This document shows positions 45,060 through 55,800 of a stretch of DNA of 64,000 nucleotides, piece by piece (position 1 is the first letter of the stretch; every line of letters begins with the position of its first letter). A program made the translations under genes and the position numbers. The stretch comes from Scleropages formosus (taxonomy: Eukaryota; Chordata; Actinopteri; Osteoglossiformes; Osteoglossidae). The notes beneath the pieces are model-generated. The model was not told the origin of the DNA. It did not search any database and saw only the letters and a list, made by a program, of their open reading frames with translations. The DNA lies in assembly GCF_900964775.1 (NCBI RefSeq), contig NC_041808.1, positions 5,910,595 to 5,974,594 on the forward strand. The letters are read 5' to 3'.

Positions 45060-48000
45060 TTTCAGAACCGCTTGTCCCATATGGGGTCACGGAGCCTACC
45101 TGGCAACACAGGGCGAAAGGCTGGAGGGGACACACCCAGGACAGGATACCAGTCCGTCACAAGGCACCCCAAGCGGGACTCGAACCCCAGACCCACCGGA
45201 GAGCAGGACTGTGGTCCGACCCACTGCGCCACCGCGCCCCCTGTCGTAAGAGTGAATATTGAACGTTAAAATTTCTCGGTAATATGAGCTACTAACTGCC
45301 CCCAAAGACACACCATGTACCACCATGGGCTGAGTGAGGCCTGCTTCTTCTCCTTGTCATCACTGACTGTCTCCTGCTTTGTGTGTGTTGTGTGTGTTTA
45401 ATCGCACCTTCCCGTGGCTTTCTGTTCCACAGCCATGCGGTGCTCTGCCCCCTTTGACCTCCTCCTCCTCCTGGATGGCTCTCACAGTGTGGGCAAAGGG
45501 AGCTTCGAGCGCTGCAAACACTTTGCCCAGAAGCTAGTCCGTGCGCTGGACGTAGGTCCTAACAAGGTGAGGTCACGCACGTGTGGCGCGCGTGCGCGTG
45601 TCTGCAGGAGTACGTGCCCTGACCAGGTTCCCCCCCCCGTGCTGCTCCTCGGTAGGTGAGGGTCGGGGCCGTGCAGTTCGGATCCTCGCCCCGGTTGGAG
45701 TTCCCTCTGGATTCTCACCTGACCGAAGAAGAGCTCGTTAGGCGCTTGAAGAAGATATCCTACAGGTGGGTGTGTTGTAGCGTGACTGTCGGCAGCTGTC
45801 GAGTCGTCCCACCCCGCCCCGGTCCTGCTGTGAAATCACGGTCCAGATTGACCCATAAAAACATCACCACCTGTCAAGTGAACAGCTGTAGAAATTACCG
45901 TGAAGAACTGGGGAGGTAGCGGGTGTCCGGCGACAATCGGGGCTTCCGAGTTCCAGGATCCGTGCTGCATCGCAGCTGCCTGTCCTTCGGAGGGCGATCG
46001 CTGATTGCATCCATACAGAGAGGGATGTAAGCGACTTACCTTAGAAAGATTAGAATTATTTACCCGTTTATATGGTTGGGTAATTTAGGGTACTTTGCTC
46101 AAAGGTACTACAGTCAGAGGTGGGATCGAACCTGTGTCCGTGGGATCCAAAGGCAGCGGCTCGAACCGCCGCGCTACCAGCCGCTTCTGGACGGCTTCTC
46201 TATCTGGTGTTGGTTCCCGTGTTGTGGTCGCACACTGAAAAGCGAGTTCTTCGCCGGTGCCCCTTTCATTAGATTCGCAGGTGGGAAACGGTCCAGGAAA
46301 CAGCTCCTGTAAATAAAAAGCCCGAGCGCTCACTGGATGCTCAGAGCGCCCCCTGCTGGGCCTGGTCCCCATCGCCCCTTTTTTCATTTGCTTGGCCCAC
46401 GGGGAGGAATTCCGCTCACGTATGGTGCTTTGGAAATTAAATTAATACGAGATTTAGGGATTGGGGGCGGGTAGAGAACCTCTTCTCGCAACAAATGCAG
46501 CATGTGACTCGATTGCTAAACAGCACAGCAGCCCCTGCAGGCTGCGTAGTGGGTGTGGCCAAATGAGTGGGTGTGGTCAGTGAGTGGGCGTGGCCATTTA
46601 GTGAGCTTAGTCTTCAAGAGGGAAAAAACCTCATGCATTTACACTTATACCTGAGGTTACAGGTCATAGTGTGTGAGTGACAGAGAGAGAGAGAGTGTGT
46701 GTGTGTTCCGCTGATGTATGGATGAGTGACCCATTGTAAGTAGTGTATCTAGCAGTGTAAATCACCGTGGTGAATAAGGTGTGCGGGCTGGTAACACTAC
46801 ATAGAGTTCATTGGAAGTTGCTTTGGGCAAAAGCATCTTCTAAATAAATAAACGTAATGTAAATGTTATAAGCATCTGACTTATGGATTTTCAAAGATCC
46901 AAGCGTTTCTGATTTAATTTATGTTTAATTTTAATTTTCTTCCCCATTTTTTAAAACGTCTTTTTCGCAGATCCCTTGACCCCTGTTTCAGTTTTATCCC
47001 AGTACTCAGCAGTAAAATACACTCTGAGGGAAGGAAGGAAGGCTGCATAGCCCAAGGTGGATCACAGTGTGTCTCAGATTTGCTAGATTTCAGTTTAAAT
47101 TCCTGCATCGAAGACTTTCACAGAAACTCCCCAGCAAATAAATAGCGGTACCTCTCTTTATAACACTTTTCGGAACGGGAAGCGACCAGATGCTGACAAA
47201 CATGGTTATGTGATTAATTGGTCGCTTGTTCGTGGCCTGAAAAATGAAGTCAGGATTTTAAGGTGAAACACTTTTAAATACTTTCTCCAATTCGCTTTTC
47301 TTTCTTTATTCCATCGTTTCATTTTCATTGCGCCACCTCTAGTGTGCGAATGCAGTGTAAAGGACTTGTAAAGATTAGATATATATTTTTTTAAATTTTT
47401 CGATAATTTTGAGCAGTCTTAGCTTTAATTTTGCTTTATTGTTTTATGTTTAAAAAAAAAAAAAAGATGAACTGTCATGCCTTCCACAGAGTTCCCCGTC
47501 TCACGCCCAGTGTTTGCTGTGTAGAGGAACACTGAGACTCTGCTTTCTATGAACTGCTGATGAACCAGAATAAATAGTTTTACATCAGATTATTCATTCG
47601 TTAAAGCTTTATCTACCGTTTTATCAGAACCCAACCCATTAATGAAACGAGCAATTTTGTTGTATCGTTCAGCTTTTTTGACACTGACATAGTGGGTGGT
47701 CTTAGGAACAATTCCAAGTTACGAACAAGTCAAGGTGCAAGCGTCTGTATGTATGTGGAATTGTTCTGTTTTGTCAGAGTTCAGAGTGTTTCGCATGACA
47801 TGAAGAGGCCTGTTGCATGTGACACACACTCGCACAGGTGCACAACAGTCTCTCGTCCCTCCCCAGAGGTGGCAGCACTCAGACGGGCCTGGCGCTGAAG
47901 TATGTCCTGCGGAAAGGGTTCCCCGGGGGGCGCGACGGCGCAGCCCCCCGCGTTCTCGTCCTCCTTTCCGACGGCAGATCGCAGGGCGACCCTGAGCCCC

Positions 48001-51000
48001 CTGCCTTGCGGCTGAAGCGGGATGGAGTCGCCGTGTTTGCCGTGGGGGTCCGCTATCCCAGGTGAGCAGCGTTGCCGTGCTTGCGCGTCTGCCGTGTGGA
48101 TAATGTGGCGGAGGCTCAAGTGGTGTAACCATGGCAACGCACAAGCTCTTTATTTCCGACTGGTGCACAGTGTGGCCACTCGCCACGCTGATGGCCTTTG
48201 ACCCTGCCGTGGCCACGTTGACCCCAGGGAGGGAGGGGTGTCTGGAGCTCCACGCCCTTTCCTGCGCAGTGTCTGGTTTCTGATGATGAGACCGCCCACT
48301 TTTGGCAGGTGGGAGGAGCTTCACGCCCTCGCCAGTACGCCCAGAGAGCAGCACGTGCTGTTTGCCGAACACTTCGCCGACGCCGTCAACGGCCTCCTCA
48401 GCACCCTGAGCGCCTCCGGCGTCTGTGCCGCAGCGCCGCCAGGTAACGGACACGCACCCTGCGCCGCGTCTCCCGAACAGGTGGCGTGCGGAACTCGTGT
48501 GTGTGAGCAGAAAGCCGCAGGTGATTAACCCTCAGAGTTGTCTCGCTGCACTCAGGCTGCCGGGCGGAGACCTTCCCTTGCGTGCAGAAAACCCTGGAGA
48601 CGGTTAAGGAGCTGCAGGGCAACTTTATGTGCTGGAAAGGGTCCAAGGGCTACTTACCTTCCGCCTCCCTCTGCCCGTACTACAGGTGAGTTAACTCTTT
48701 ACCGTAGGTGAGTACAGTCATTTTACCACAGGTGAACACTGGCCCTGTGAACACTGAGGCCTTCGCACCAGTGACAGAACTGTGTTGCTTTGCTGCAGGT
48801 GGAACAGGGTGTATAAGAAACACCAGACGACTTGCCACAGAACCGTCTGTTCAGGTAAGTGTCTCACCTGGAGGAAACCCTATAGTTCACATATATATAT
48901 AAACTGTATATAGTTTATTATTAGTTATTCTATTAGTCGATAGTTATTACATCTATATAGGGGGTAAGTAGTATAGCGGTTAAAGTTGCCATCTTCAGAC
49001 CCAAAGGTTGTAGGTTCAAATCCCACCTCCAGCTGTAGTACCCGTGAGCAAGGTACTTAGCCTCAATTGCTCTGGTAAAACTATCTGCCTGTACAAATGG
49101 GTAAATAATTCTGAGTGACTTTGGAGGAAAGAATCAGATAAATGTACATAATTGATATTTTAATTGAGATTTATATGAAGTCAATGTGCTGGAATGTTTT
49201 GTTTGCCTGCTCTCTAGGGTTTGGGTTTATTTTTCAGCTCCGCGGTTGCGGATGAAAACACACCTGAGTGCACCGTTTCGCACGGGGGGGGGTATTTACT
49301 GTGTCACTCCCTCCAGAACCCTGCGATTCCACCCCCTGCCAGAACGGGGGCACCTGCGTGTCCGAGGGGCCGGAGACGTTCCGGTGCTTGTGCCCCCCGG
49401 GGTACGGCGACAACCCCACCTGCGGTGAGCTCCGGGTCCCGGGCGCGGGAGGGGCCCTCAGTCATCCGCGATTTCGCTGATGGTTGATGTCATTAATCCA
49501 TCCAGGCGGAGGCATATCTGTTTTCGGTGAAACTGTTGTAGCTGCACAGCTCTTTATAGTCAAAATCCAGCATATATTAATATTAATATTAATGCCATGT
49601 AAGTGATGTCCGCCTCTTCCTGCTCTGCCAGACCCCCAGCTGACCCTGGAGTGTACCGTGGACCTCTTGTTCCTTGTGGATGGCTCCTCCAGTCTTGGCC
49701 TCGAGGGCTTCCTGCACTTCAAGTCCTTCCTCAAGCGCTTTCTTCAGGTGGCGCTGGGGGGCGACACCCCGGTAAATGTGGGCGTGGCCCAGTACAGCAG
49801 CCAGGTGACGATGGAGGCGAAGGTGGGCGAGTACCGCAGCGTGGACGAGCTGCTGCGGGCGGTGGAGGCCACGGCCTACGGACGCGGCGGCGGCGGCGAC
49901 CCTCACACGGGTGCGGCGCTGCAGTACGTCACGCGGCACGGGTTCACGAGCCGTCCCGTGTTCGCCGACGTGCAGGACGACCTGCCCCGGGTCGTGGTGC
50001 TGCTCTCGGGCTCCCCGTCCGCCGACCCCGTGGACGAGCCGGCCAGGTACGCTCGAGACCGCGAGATCTTCCTCGTGGCGGTGGGACCCGAGGCGCTGAA
50101 GGCCCAGCTGAGCAACATCACGGGGAACCTGCACCGAACCGTGACCTACAGCGCCCCCGGTGGCCTGGAGGCAAAGATTCCTGAGCTACGAACCAAGATT
50201 TGCAGCGTAGACAACCAAGGTAACGTAGTGGTTAGAGCCACTGCTTTTGGAGAGGTCACAGGTTCAAATCCCACCTCCTTTTATAAGGTACTTACCCTTA
50301 AATAATACGATTAAAATTACCTAGCTGTACAAATGGGGTGAATCAGGGTAAGCGGCTGCAGAGAGTGAATGTTCTCTTTAGAGGGCCCGTGTTACACTGG
50401 CTGGCATAACTCCACTCTCTCATCCTCATATCCCTCTCCCAGGCTGCCCAGGTCAGGCTCTCGACCTGGTCATGGTTCTGGATGCATCGGCCGCTGTGGG
50501 ACGGGACAACTTCGCACGCCTGCGGGACTTTGTGAGGAGCGTCTCTGTGCAGTTTGACATCAACCGCGATGTGGCCCAGATCGGCCTGGTGGCGTACGGC
50601 CGCATGCCTGTGACGGCGTTTGACCTGGACACCCACGCCTCGGGGGCGGCGGTGCTGCGAGCTGTGGGAGATGTGCCGTACCTGGGCGGGGCTTCGTCCA
50701 CAGGCAGCGCCCTGCTGCACGTCCACAGTGAGACCCTCACCGTGTCCCGAGGAGCGCGGCCCGGCGTCAACAAGGCCGTCGTGGTCGTCACGGATGGGGC
50801 CGGAGCCGAAGACGCTCTGGTTCCGGCACAGAAGATACGGGACAACGGCGTTTCCATCTTCGTCGTCGGCATTGGGGACGTCCAGAGGGACAGTCTGCTG
50901 CGCATCGCTGGCTCCGTGGGCCGCATGGTGTCCGTGGCGTCCTACGAGGACCTGCAGTACTTCGATGAGGAGCTCGTGCAGATGTTGTGTGCAGGTGAGC

Positions 51001-51428
51001 CTGTCTCCGTGTTCCTGCGCGTGTGTGTGTAAACCGCACTGGACACTCGGTTACTCCCTCTTGCAGATGCCAAGCGACCCGTGGATCTGTGCAGGCCCAA
51101 CCCATGCATGAATGACGGGATCTGCATCCTCCTGCGGGGCAGCTACCACTGCGAGTGCCGGGGCTGGGAGGGGCCGCACTGCGAGTACCGTGAGTTCCCT
51201 GCTCAGCGACCCCCACCTGCTGGCGCCCGATGCTCAGTGCTGGAGTTACACACGCGGTGCTGGTGTGCGTTCGCAGGTTCTGCTCGGCCTCCGACCCGAG
51301 GTGACCTCCCGCGGCCCGCGAGCCTCAGACGCTCCCAGTGGAAGAGCCATAAAGAGCTGCGGATGCAGCGCAGAGCCGCGCGCCACCGAGGACACGCGCA
51401 CGCCGCGCACGCTGACACACACCGTTAA
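38228..51428 (+). CDS. vwa2: von Willebrand factor A domain-containing protein 2 (AMACO)
   Basis: Secreted basement-membrane protein of the Fraser complex. Exons: 38228-38250, 42581-42642, 44476-44550, 45433-45566, 45656-45765, 47867-48061, 48309-48442, 48556-48685, 48799-48854, 49317-49424, 49632-50219, 50443-50994, 51067-51189, 51277-51428, giving 813 aa. The first exon ends at a strong GCG|GTGAGT donor, and its ATG (acgATGG, good Kozak) is in frame with a second ATG at 42591; either may start the hydrophobic signal peptide ([10 protein letters not shown]). Order: VWA1 (MIDAS DGSHS), a Cys-rich spacer, EGF1, VWA2 (DGSSS), VWA3 (DASAA), EGF2, then a 49-aa Arg/His-rich tail. VWA2 and VWA3 are each one exon (588 and 552 bp). 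Domain order and exon phases match human AMACO. The donor at 50220 sits in a SINE head. Confidence 0.93.
41195..41445 (+). repeat. SINE-like repeat related to family C
   Basis: Contains 'gtgtgggtttcctcggggtg', 'ctctggtttcctctcacag', 'gggtgaataggtctatatg' and a 3' 'gggataagttccagattgcc' block common to fish SINE-like repeats. Diverged. Confidence 0.55.
42287..42490 (+). repeat. SINE, family B
   Basis: Contains 'ggtctggggttcaagtcccg', 'cttggggtgccttgagatgg', 'cgtcccgggtgtgtcccctc' and 'atgggacaagcggtttcaga'. It ends about 100 bp before the second vwa2 exon. The flanks on both sides carry 'tagacatgcccctttctat'-like repeats, so the SINE interrupts a small local duplication. Confidence 0.85.
43041..43073 (+). 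repeat. (TG)n microsatellite
   Basis: About 15 TG units in a vwa2 intron. Confidence 0.95.
43212..43428 (-). repeat. SINE, family B, near full length
   Basis: Reverse-strand copy: 'ccgcttttcccatacggggt', 'acacccaggaggggacgcca', 'caaggcaccccaagcggga', 'ctcgaaccccagacccaccg' and 'actgcgccaccgtgcccccc'. In a vwa2 intron. Confidence 0.9.
43640..43765 (+). repeat. About 20-bp minisatellite
   Basis: Five or six imperfect copies of a 'tagatcccgcctccttccct' unit, with end variants 'gtggatcccacctctttcc' and 'atggatcccgccgccttcc'. In a vwa2 intron. Confidence 0.75.
45026..45242 (-). repeat. SINE, family B, with terminal (CA)n
   Basis: Starts with (CA)n, then 'aaccgcttgtcccatatggg', 'cacccaggacaggataccag', 'aaggcaccccaagcgggact' and 'cactgcgccaccgcgccccc'. 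The CA run corresponds to a (TG)n 3' tail of the SINE. Confidence 0.9.
46026..46188 (-). repeat. SINE, family A
   Basis: Reverse-strand copy with 'gtggga tcgaacc', 'ccaaaggcagcggctcgaac' and 'cgctaccagccgc'. It lies in the 2.1-kb vwa2 intron 45766-47866, which otherwise holds unique sequence. Confidence 0.65.
46640..46862 (+). repeat. SINE family C, 3' half
   Basis: Starts at 'gaggttacaggtcatagtgt', then 'agtgtaagtagtgtatctag'-like sequence, 'accgtggtgaataaggtgtg' and tail 'aagcatcttctaaataaata'. The 5' half is absent. Confidence 0.75.
48955..49150 (+). repeat. SINE, family A
   Basis: Contains 'ggggtaagtagtatagcggt', 'gtaggttcaaatcccacctc', 'gagcaaggtacttagcctca' and 'gtacaaatgggtaaataatt'. 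In the vwa2 intron before EGF1. Confidence 0.8.
50220..50365 (+). repeat. SINE, family A, abutting the VWA2-domain exon
   Basis: The intron begins 'gtaacgtagtggttagagcc', which matches the SINE head 'g(g)tagcgtagtggttagagc', then 'ggttcaaatcccacctcc', 'taaggtacttacccttaaat' and 'acctagctgtacaaatgggg'. The intron is only 223 bp, so most of it is SINE. Confidence 0.8.
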
Positions 51429-52022
51429 TGATACACACTCCTGTCACACGCAGACGCAGGGACACACCCTAAGAAAATCCAAACGTTTCCGAATAAGGTC
51501 TGAGTCTGACGTCCCCTTGGCAGTGACACTTTGACACCCTGGACACACCGGTCCCACCGGACTGCCATGACCGCAGACCCCTGGTGGACTCAGGACTCCG
51601 AACCCAAACCTTCCTATTGTGATTTAACACACTTTAGCTCCTCTCAGGCCTCTGCGTCCAATGTGGACAGCACGTCTCGTCCCACTGCGGAGAGACCCAT
51701 CCCGCCGCTCCGGCTCCTTCTCTTTGAGACACACCTGTTCCACAGTCTCACGATCGTCCCTCAGTCGTCCTGCTTATGGAGGGCATCTCCCTGTCAACTC
51801 GGAGACACACAGGGATCGTTTGGTGCTGCTAAATATTTATTGTTATGCTTAATCACTGTAACACTGTACACTGTATCATAAAAACAGTAAAAATACCTTG
51901 TTTTATACACCGCTTGGTTTTCATTTTAGGCCACGTGTTTGCTCCCTGTAATGGAATTGGAACGCCCTTTCTATTACATTCCGTTAAAGAATTTACTAGG
52001 GCCTTCAGTGATTGACCGCTGC

Positions 52023-52066
<44 letters not shown>

Positions 52067-52871
52067 CGTGCGTGTGTGTGTGCGTGCGTGCGTGCGCGCC
52101 CCCGATCTGGATGGGCTCCTTCCTCCTGCCCTGCGCTATACCAGTAAGAAATGTACCACTAGATGGCACTATAGTGCATTTTTTACTGTAATGAATTTTA
52201 AGGTGTTTATGGCGTTTATGGTTCAGTAATTTTATTCAGCAAAGCAGATGAAACACTGCAGTACACACAGCTGCACCAGCACAAGGCTCGAGCACTTTCC
52301 TGATGGCACCGGTGAGACTATAACATGTGCTGCAGTTATTGGCTTACATTAATAGGTCAAAGGGAACGTTTACGTTTCTCGCGAGTGTATTATGTATTTA
52401 CATCGAAACTGCCAAAGGACAAGCTTTCTGCTGGCCGACAACTAGGTGTCCTCAGTGCTCCGTGAACTGTACCACGTCTGTCTGACGTACGCCGGACCGA
52501 AGGTATGCTGGAAAACCACGCTTCTGTACATCTCCATTCTGCCAGACTGTGCATAGCACCAAAAAACATTTAAAATGTTCCCAAAATACAATAGTAAAAA
52601 AAAATCCTTTCTAATAAAAAAGTAAAACTGCACTAAAAGTGAAATATTCTACAACAGTGGAATGGTCCCAAGAATGTCTGGGGAGGGCGCTGGTTTCATA
52701 GAGGCCCAAAAGCAGGTGGTGAGAAATGTAGGGGCCCCGAGTGGTGTCGGGGGCCAGAGAGGGGCGGAGTCTTCCCACCTGCCTCCTGTCGGTCCCCAGG
52801 AGAACTGGGGCGCAGTTCTCATCGCCGGGTTACAAAAGTAAACAGTTTATCAATAGAGAGGCCTGTCTCTT
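51429..52871. other. Interval between the convergent 3' ends of vwa2 and afap1l2
   Basis: Probable 3'UTRs of both genes. A LINE-like 'ttctctttgagacacacctg' block near 51720 and a CATAAA-type hexamer near 51878 lie on the + strand. A (TG)n/(TGCG)n tract spans 52026-52100. A CTCF-like CCACTAGATGGCA is at 52156-52168. No gene was recognised. Confidence 0.45.
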
Positions 52872-55800
52872 CTAGGTCATGGATTTCTTCTCCCATTCCT
52901 GTAAGTACAGAATAACACAAAGTTTTACTATACTAAACTGGCACATCATCACTAGCGCCCTCTAGTGACTGCGATTGACGTTTTTAGGAGTGTTTGTGGA
53001 CATCATTCATCTCGTGTCATTCATCTTTAAAATGATCTTCAGTACTGTGATTGTGAGCTTGACTGCATTTCAGATGCCTTCTTTTGACCCTGACCTTAGC
53101 CTTCTGCAGGACCTTCCCTTTGCTGGACACCACAGTTGATAGGGGTCTGTTCTTCAAGGATGAAGCTGAGTTGACTGGCGAACTGTCCCCGTTACTGGGG
53201 GACGCTGCAGGCGCTGCGCTGCTGGGTGTGGTCACCTTCAGCTGAGGACAGAAATCTGTTGTCATTACCACTGATCTGCCGTCAGGGGGACCCACTGTGG
53301 AACGGATGCTCGCTTACCGTGGACGTCAGGATGTTTGTGTCCAGGAGGCCGCTGTCCACAGCCGTGCCGAGTGTGAAGGGTCCCGCTTCCACTTTCTTCA
53401 GGCTCTCCTTCACCTCCACCAGCTGCAGTTCCAGATCTACCCGGCGCCGCTCCTCCGCACGACACAGCTCCTCCATCTCCTTGAGCTGAGCCTCCAGAGA
53501 GCTATGCTGGGCAGGGTCTATGAGAGAAGCGGGACGTTAAAGTTCAAATCAAAATGACACACAAAGACGCTACCATTTGTAATGTAAAAACAACAAATGT
53601 TGTGTTTAGTTCTTTGGGTGATTGTTTACTTCAATATTACCACTAGAGGGGGCAATGGGGCTGTATTTTCAACAGGTTTACAATTAGAAGGAGCTAAACA
53701 GTATCTCTGTTGCTCCACTAGAGGGAGCCAAATAGTCTCTCTCGTGTACAACTAGAGGGAGCCAAATAGTCTCTCGCTTGTACCACTAGAGGGAGCTAAA
53801 GAGTGTTTCTATTGTACCACTAGAGGGTGCCAAATAGTCTCTCTGTTGTACCACTAGAGGGCGCCAAATAGTCTCTCTGTTGTACCACTAGAGGGAGCCA
53901 AATAGTCTCTCTGTTGTACTACTAGAGGGCGCCAAATAGTCTCTCTGTTGTACCACTAGAGGGAGCCAAATAGTATCTCTGTTGTACCACTAGAGGGCGC
54001 CAAATAATCTCTCTGTTGTACCACTAGAGGGAGCCAAATAGTATCTCTGTTGTACCACTAGAGGGAGCTACTGTACTTTGTTTTATTAAGATTTATGGAG
54101 TTTCTAGCCATGTTACCACTGGAGGGCAATATAGGGCTGCGTTCGTCTCCGTTTCATCACTACAGGAACGTACAGGATGTTTTTCTAAGTTTTACCATTA
54201 AATGGTGTTTACCTTGAGCGGTAGCTAGCGCCTCCTTCAGCTCCTTTCTCTGGCCGCGTAGCGTGGACAGGGTATTGCGCACCTGCTCCTTCTCCTTCTC
54301 CAGCCGGTCTCGCTCCTCGGTGAATTTGAGCACATCTGCCTCTGTGCGGTTCTTGCCCAGCTTGACCTCAGCTGGAGCCGTTGACCGGGGCCTCTCCGCC
54401 CCCTCGGACCCACCTTTGCAGGACCTGAGAGGTTTACTGGGCTGGGGGCTGCGGGACCTGCGAAAGGGTTTCTTTGGGTTCTCCTCGCTAGGGGGAAGTT
54501 GGGACTGGACTTGGACAGCGATGGTCAGTGGCTCCGGTTCTGGTCTCGGTGAGGTCGGGGGGGCACTGGGCTCCTGTGAGGGGGGCAAGAGGGTGTGTGG
54601 GGGCCGTGGCTCTGGAGGCGGTGGAGAGACGCTCTGGGAAACACATGGTTGGGGGACACAGATGAGTCTCTCTCTCTCTCTCACACACACACACACTCAC
54701 TCACACACACACAGTGCTTGAGGAACGGCTGAAATTCAGTGCTGTGGACCTGTGTCTCATGGGCCCTCATTACTGCTGCTGTTTTCCTGGCCAGTTCCTA
54801 CAGACCAGGCGGTTCACTGATGGGGGCTTGTGGTCTTTACATGGTTCACCATGGTACGAGGGTCCTTTTATAGTCCGTTCATGGTCCGTTTATGGTCCCG
54901 ACTTCCCAGACCTGAGCGCTCCTACCCTGGAGTTAAAGCCCCGGTTACTCGCCTCTGTTCAGTTCATCTCAACATCATCATCATCTGTAAACTATGTTTG
55001 TTTACTGAGCTTACAGCATGTTTACACTTGGCCTATTGTTTATGAAACATCACTTGTCAATAATATGCAGTTTCCAGTGTCAAAAACAAGCAGGAGTCCG
55101 GTGTCACTGAAGTTGATCTCCATGGTCTCACGTGTTTTTAATGATCCATTTTCAGAAATGTACAAACCATGAATCAGATATATTTAATGCTAAATTGTTG
55201 CACAATTAGAAAATCACATATGGTAATGAGCTCTTCCAGAACAGCCTGCCGGGCCATGTTTCCACAGCGGAATGTGGGCATGTGGCCAAATGCGATGTCG
55301 ACCGCGTCCCCCTCTGGTCCTGGAATCTGGGCTCCTCCACCCCTTACCAGCTTACTGTGGAACTGGACCAAGTTAATACTGCAGTAAACCAGGTTGCTGT
55401 CGGACTGAACCTCTGGTCCCATAATAATAGACTTAACCAGGTTATTGTCTGGACCGGGATACACTGGACCTGGCCCACGCAACTTAAAACAGGTTTAAAC
55501 CAGTTTGCAGCTGCATTTTGCAGGTTTCTTGCTCAGAACTCACTCACAAGGGTTGTGTAAATGAAAGCAAGGCAGAAGGGTGACCAGGTCAGAACAAGGT
55601 GTTTCAGTGAGTTCGCAGTGTTTCGGCTTTGCGGTCACCTGGTTCATCGTCTCCTCCTTCTCCGTGCCCCTCCCCATGGGGCTGGGCTCGCGGGACCGCT
55701 GATGAGACTTCCTGCAGGCGTTGTTGTTGTGAAGGAACGAGCGCACGGGGATCAGGTCCAAGTAGATGCGGTCGGGCGAGTCCTGGTCCCCCGTGACCGT

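Noticed and set aside
47719-48453. 244-codon open frame antisense to vwa2
   Set aside because: It overlaps exons 47867-48061 and 48309-48442 on the other strand and crosses introns; it has no recognisable family.
49589-50184. Open frames overlapping the VWA2-domain exon in other frames
   Set aside because: Shadows of a GC-rich exon whose true frame encodes a VWA domain with MIDAS and conserved core strands.
53638-54072. CRISPR-like array
   Set aside because: Repeats are contiguous at a fixed 34-bp pitch with no unique spacers, and the genome is a vertebrate.
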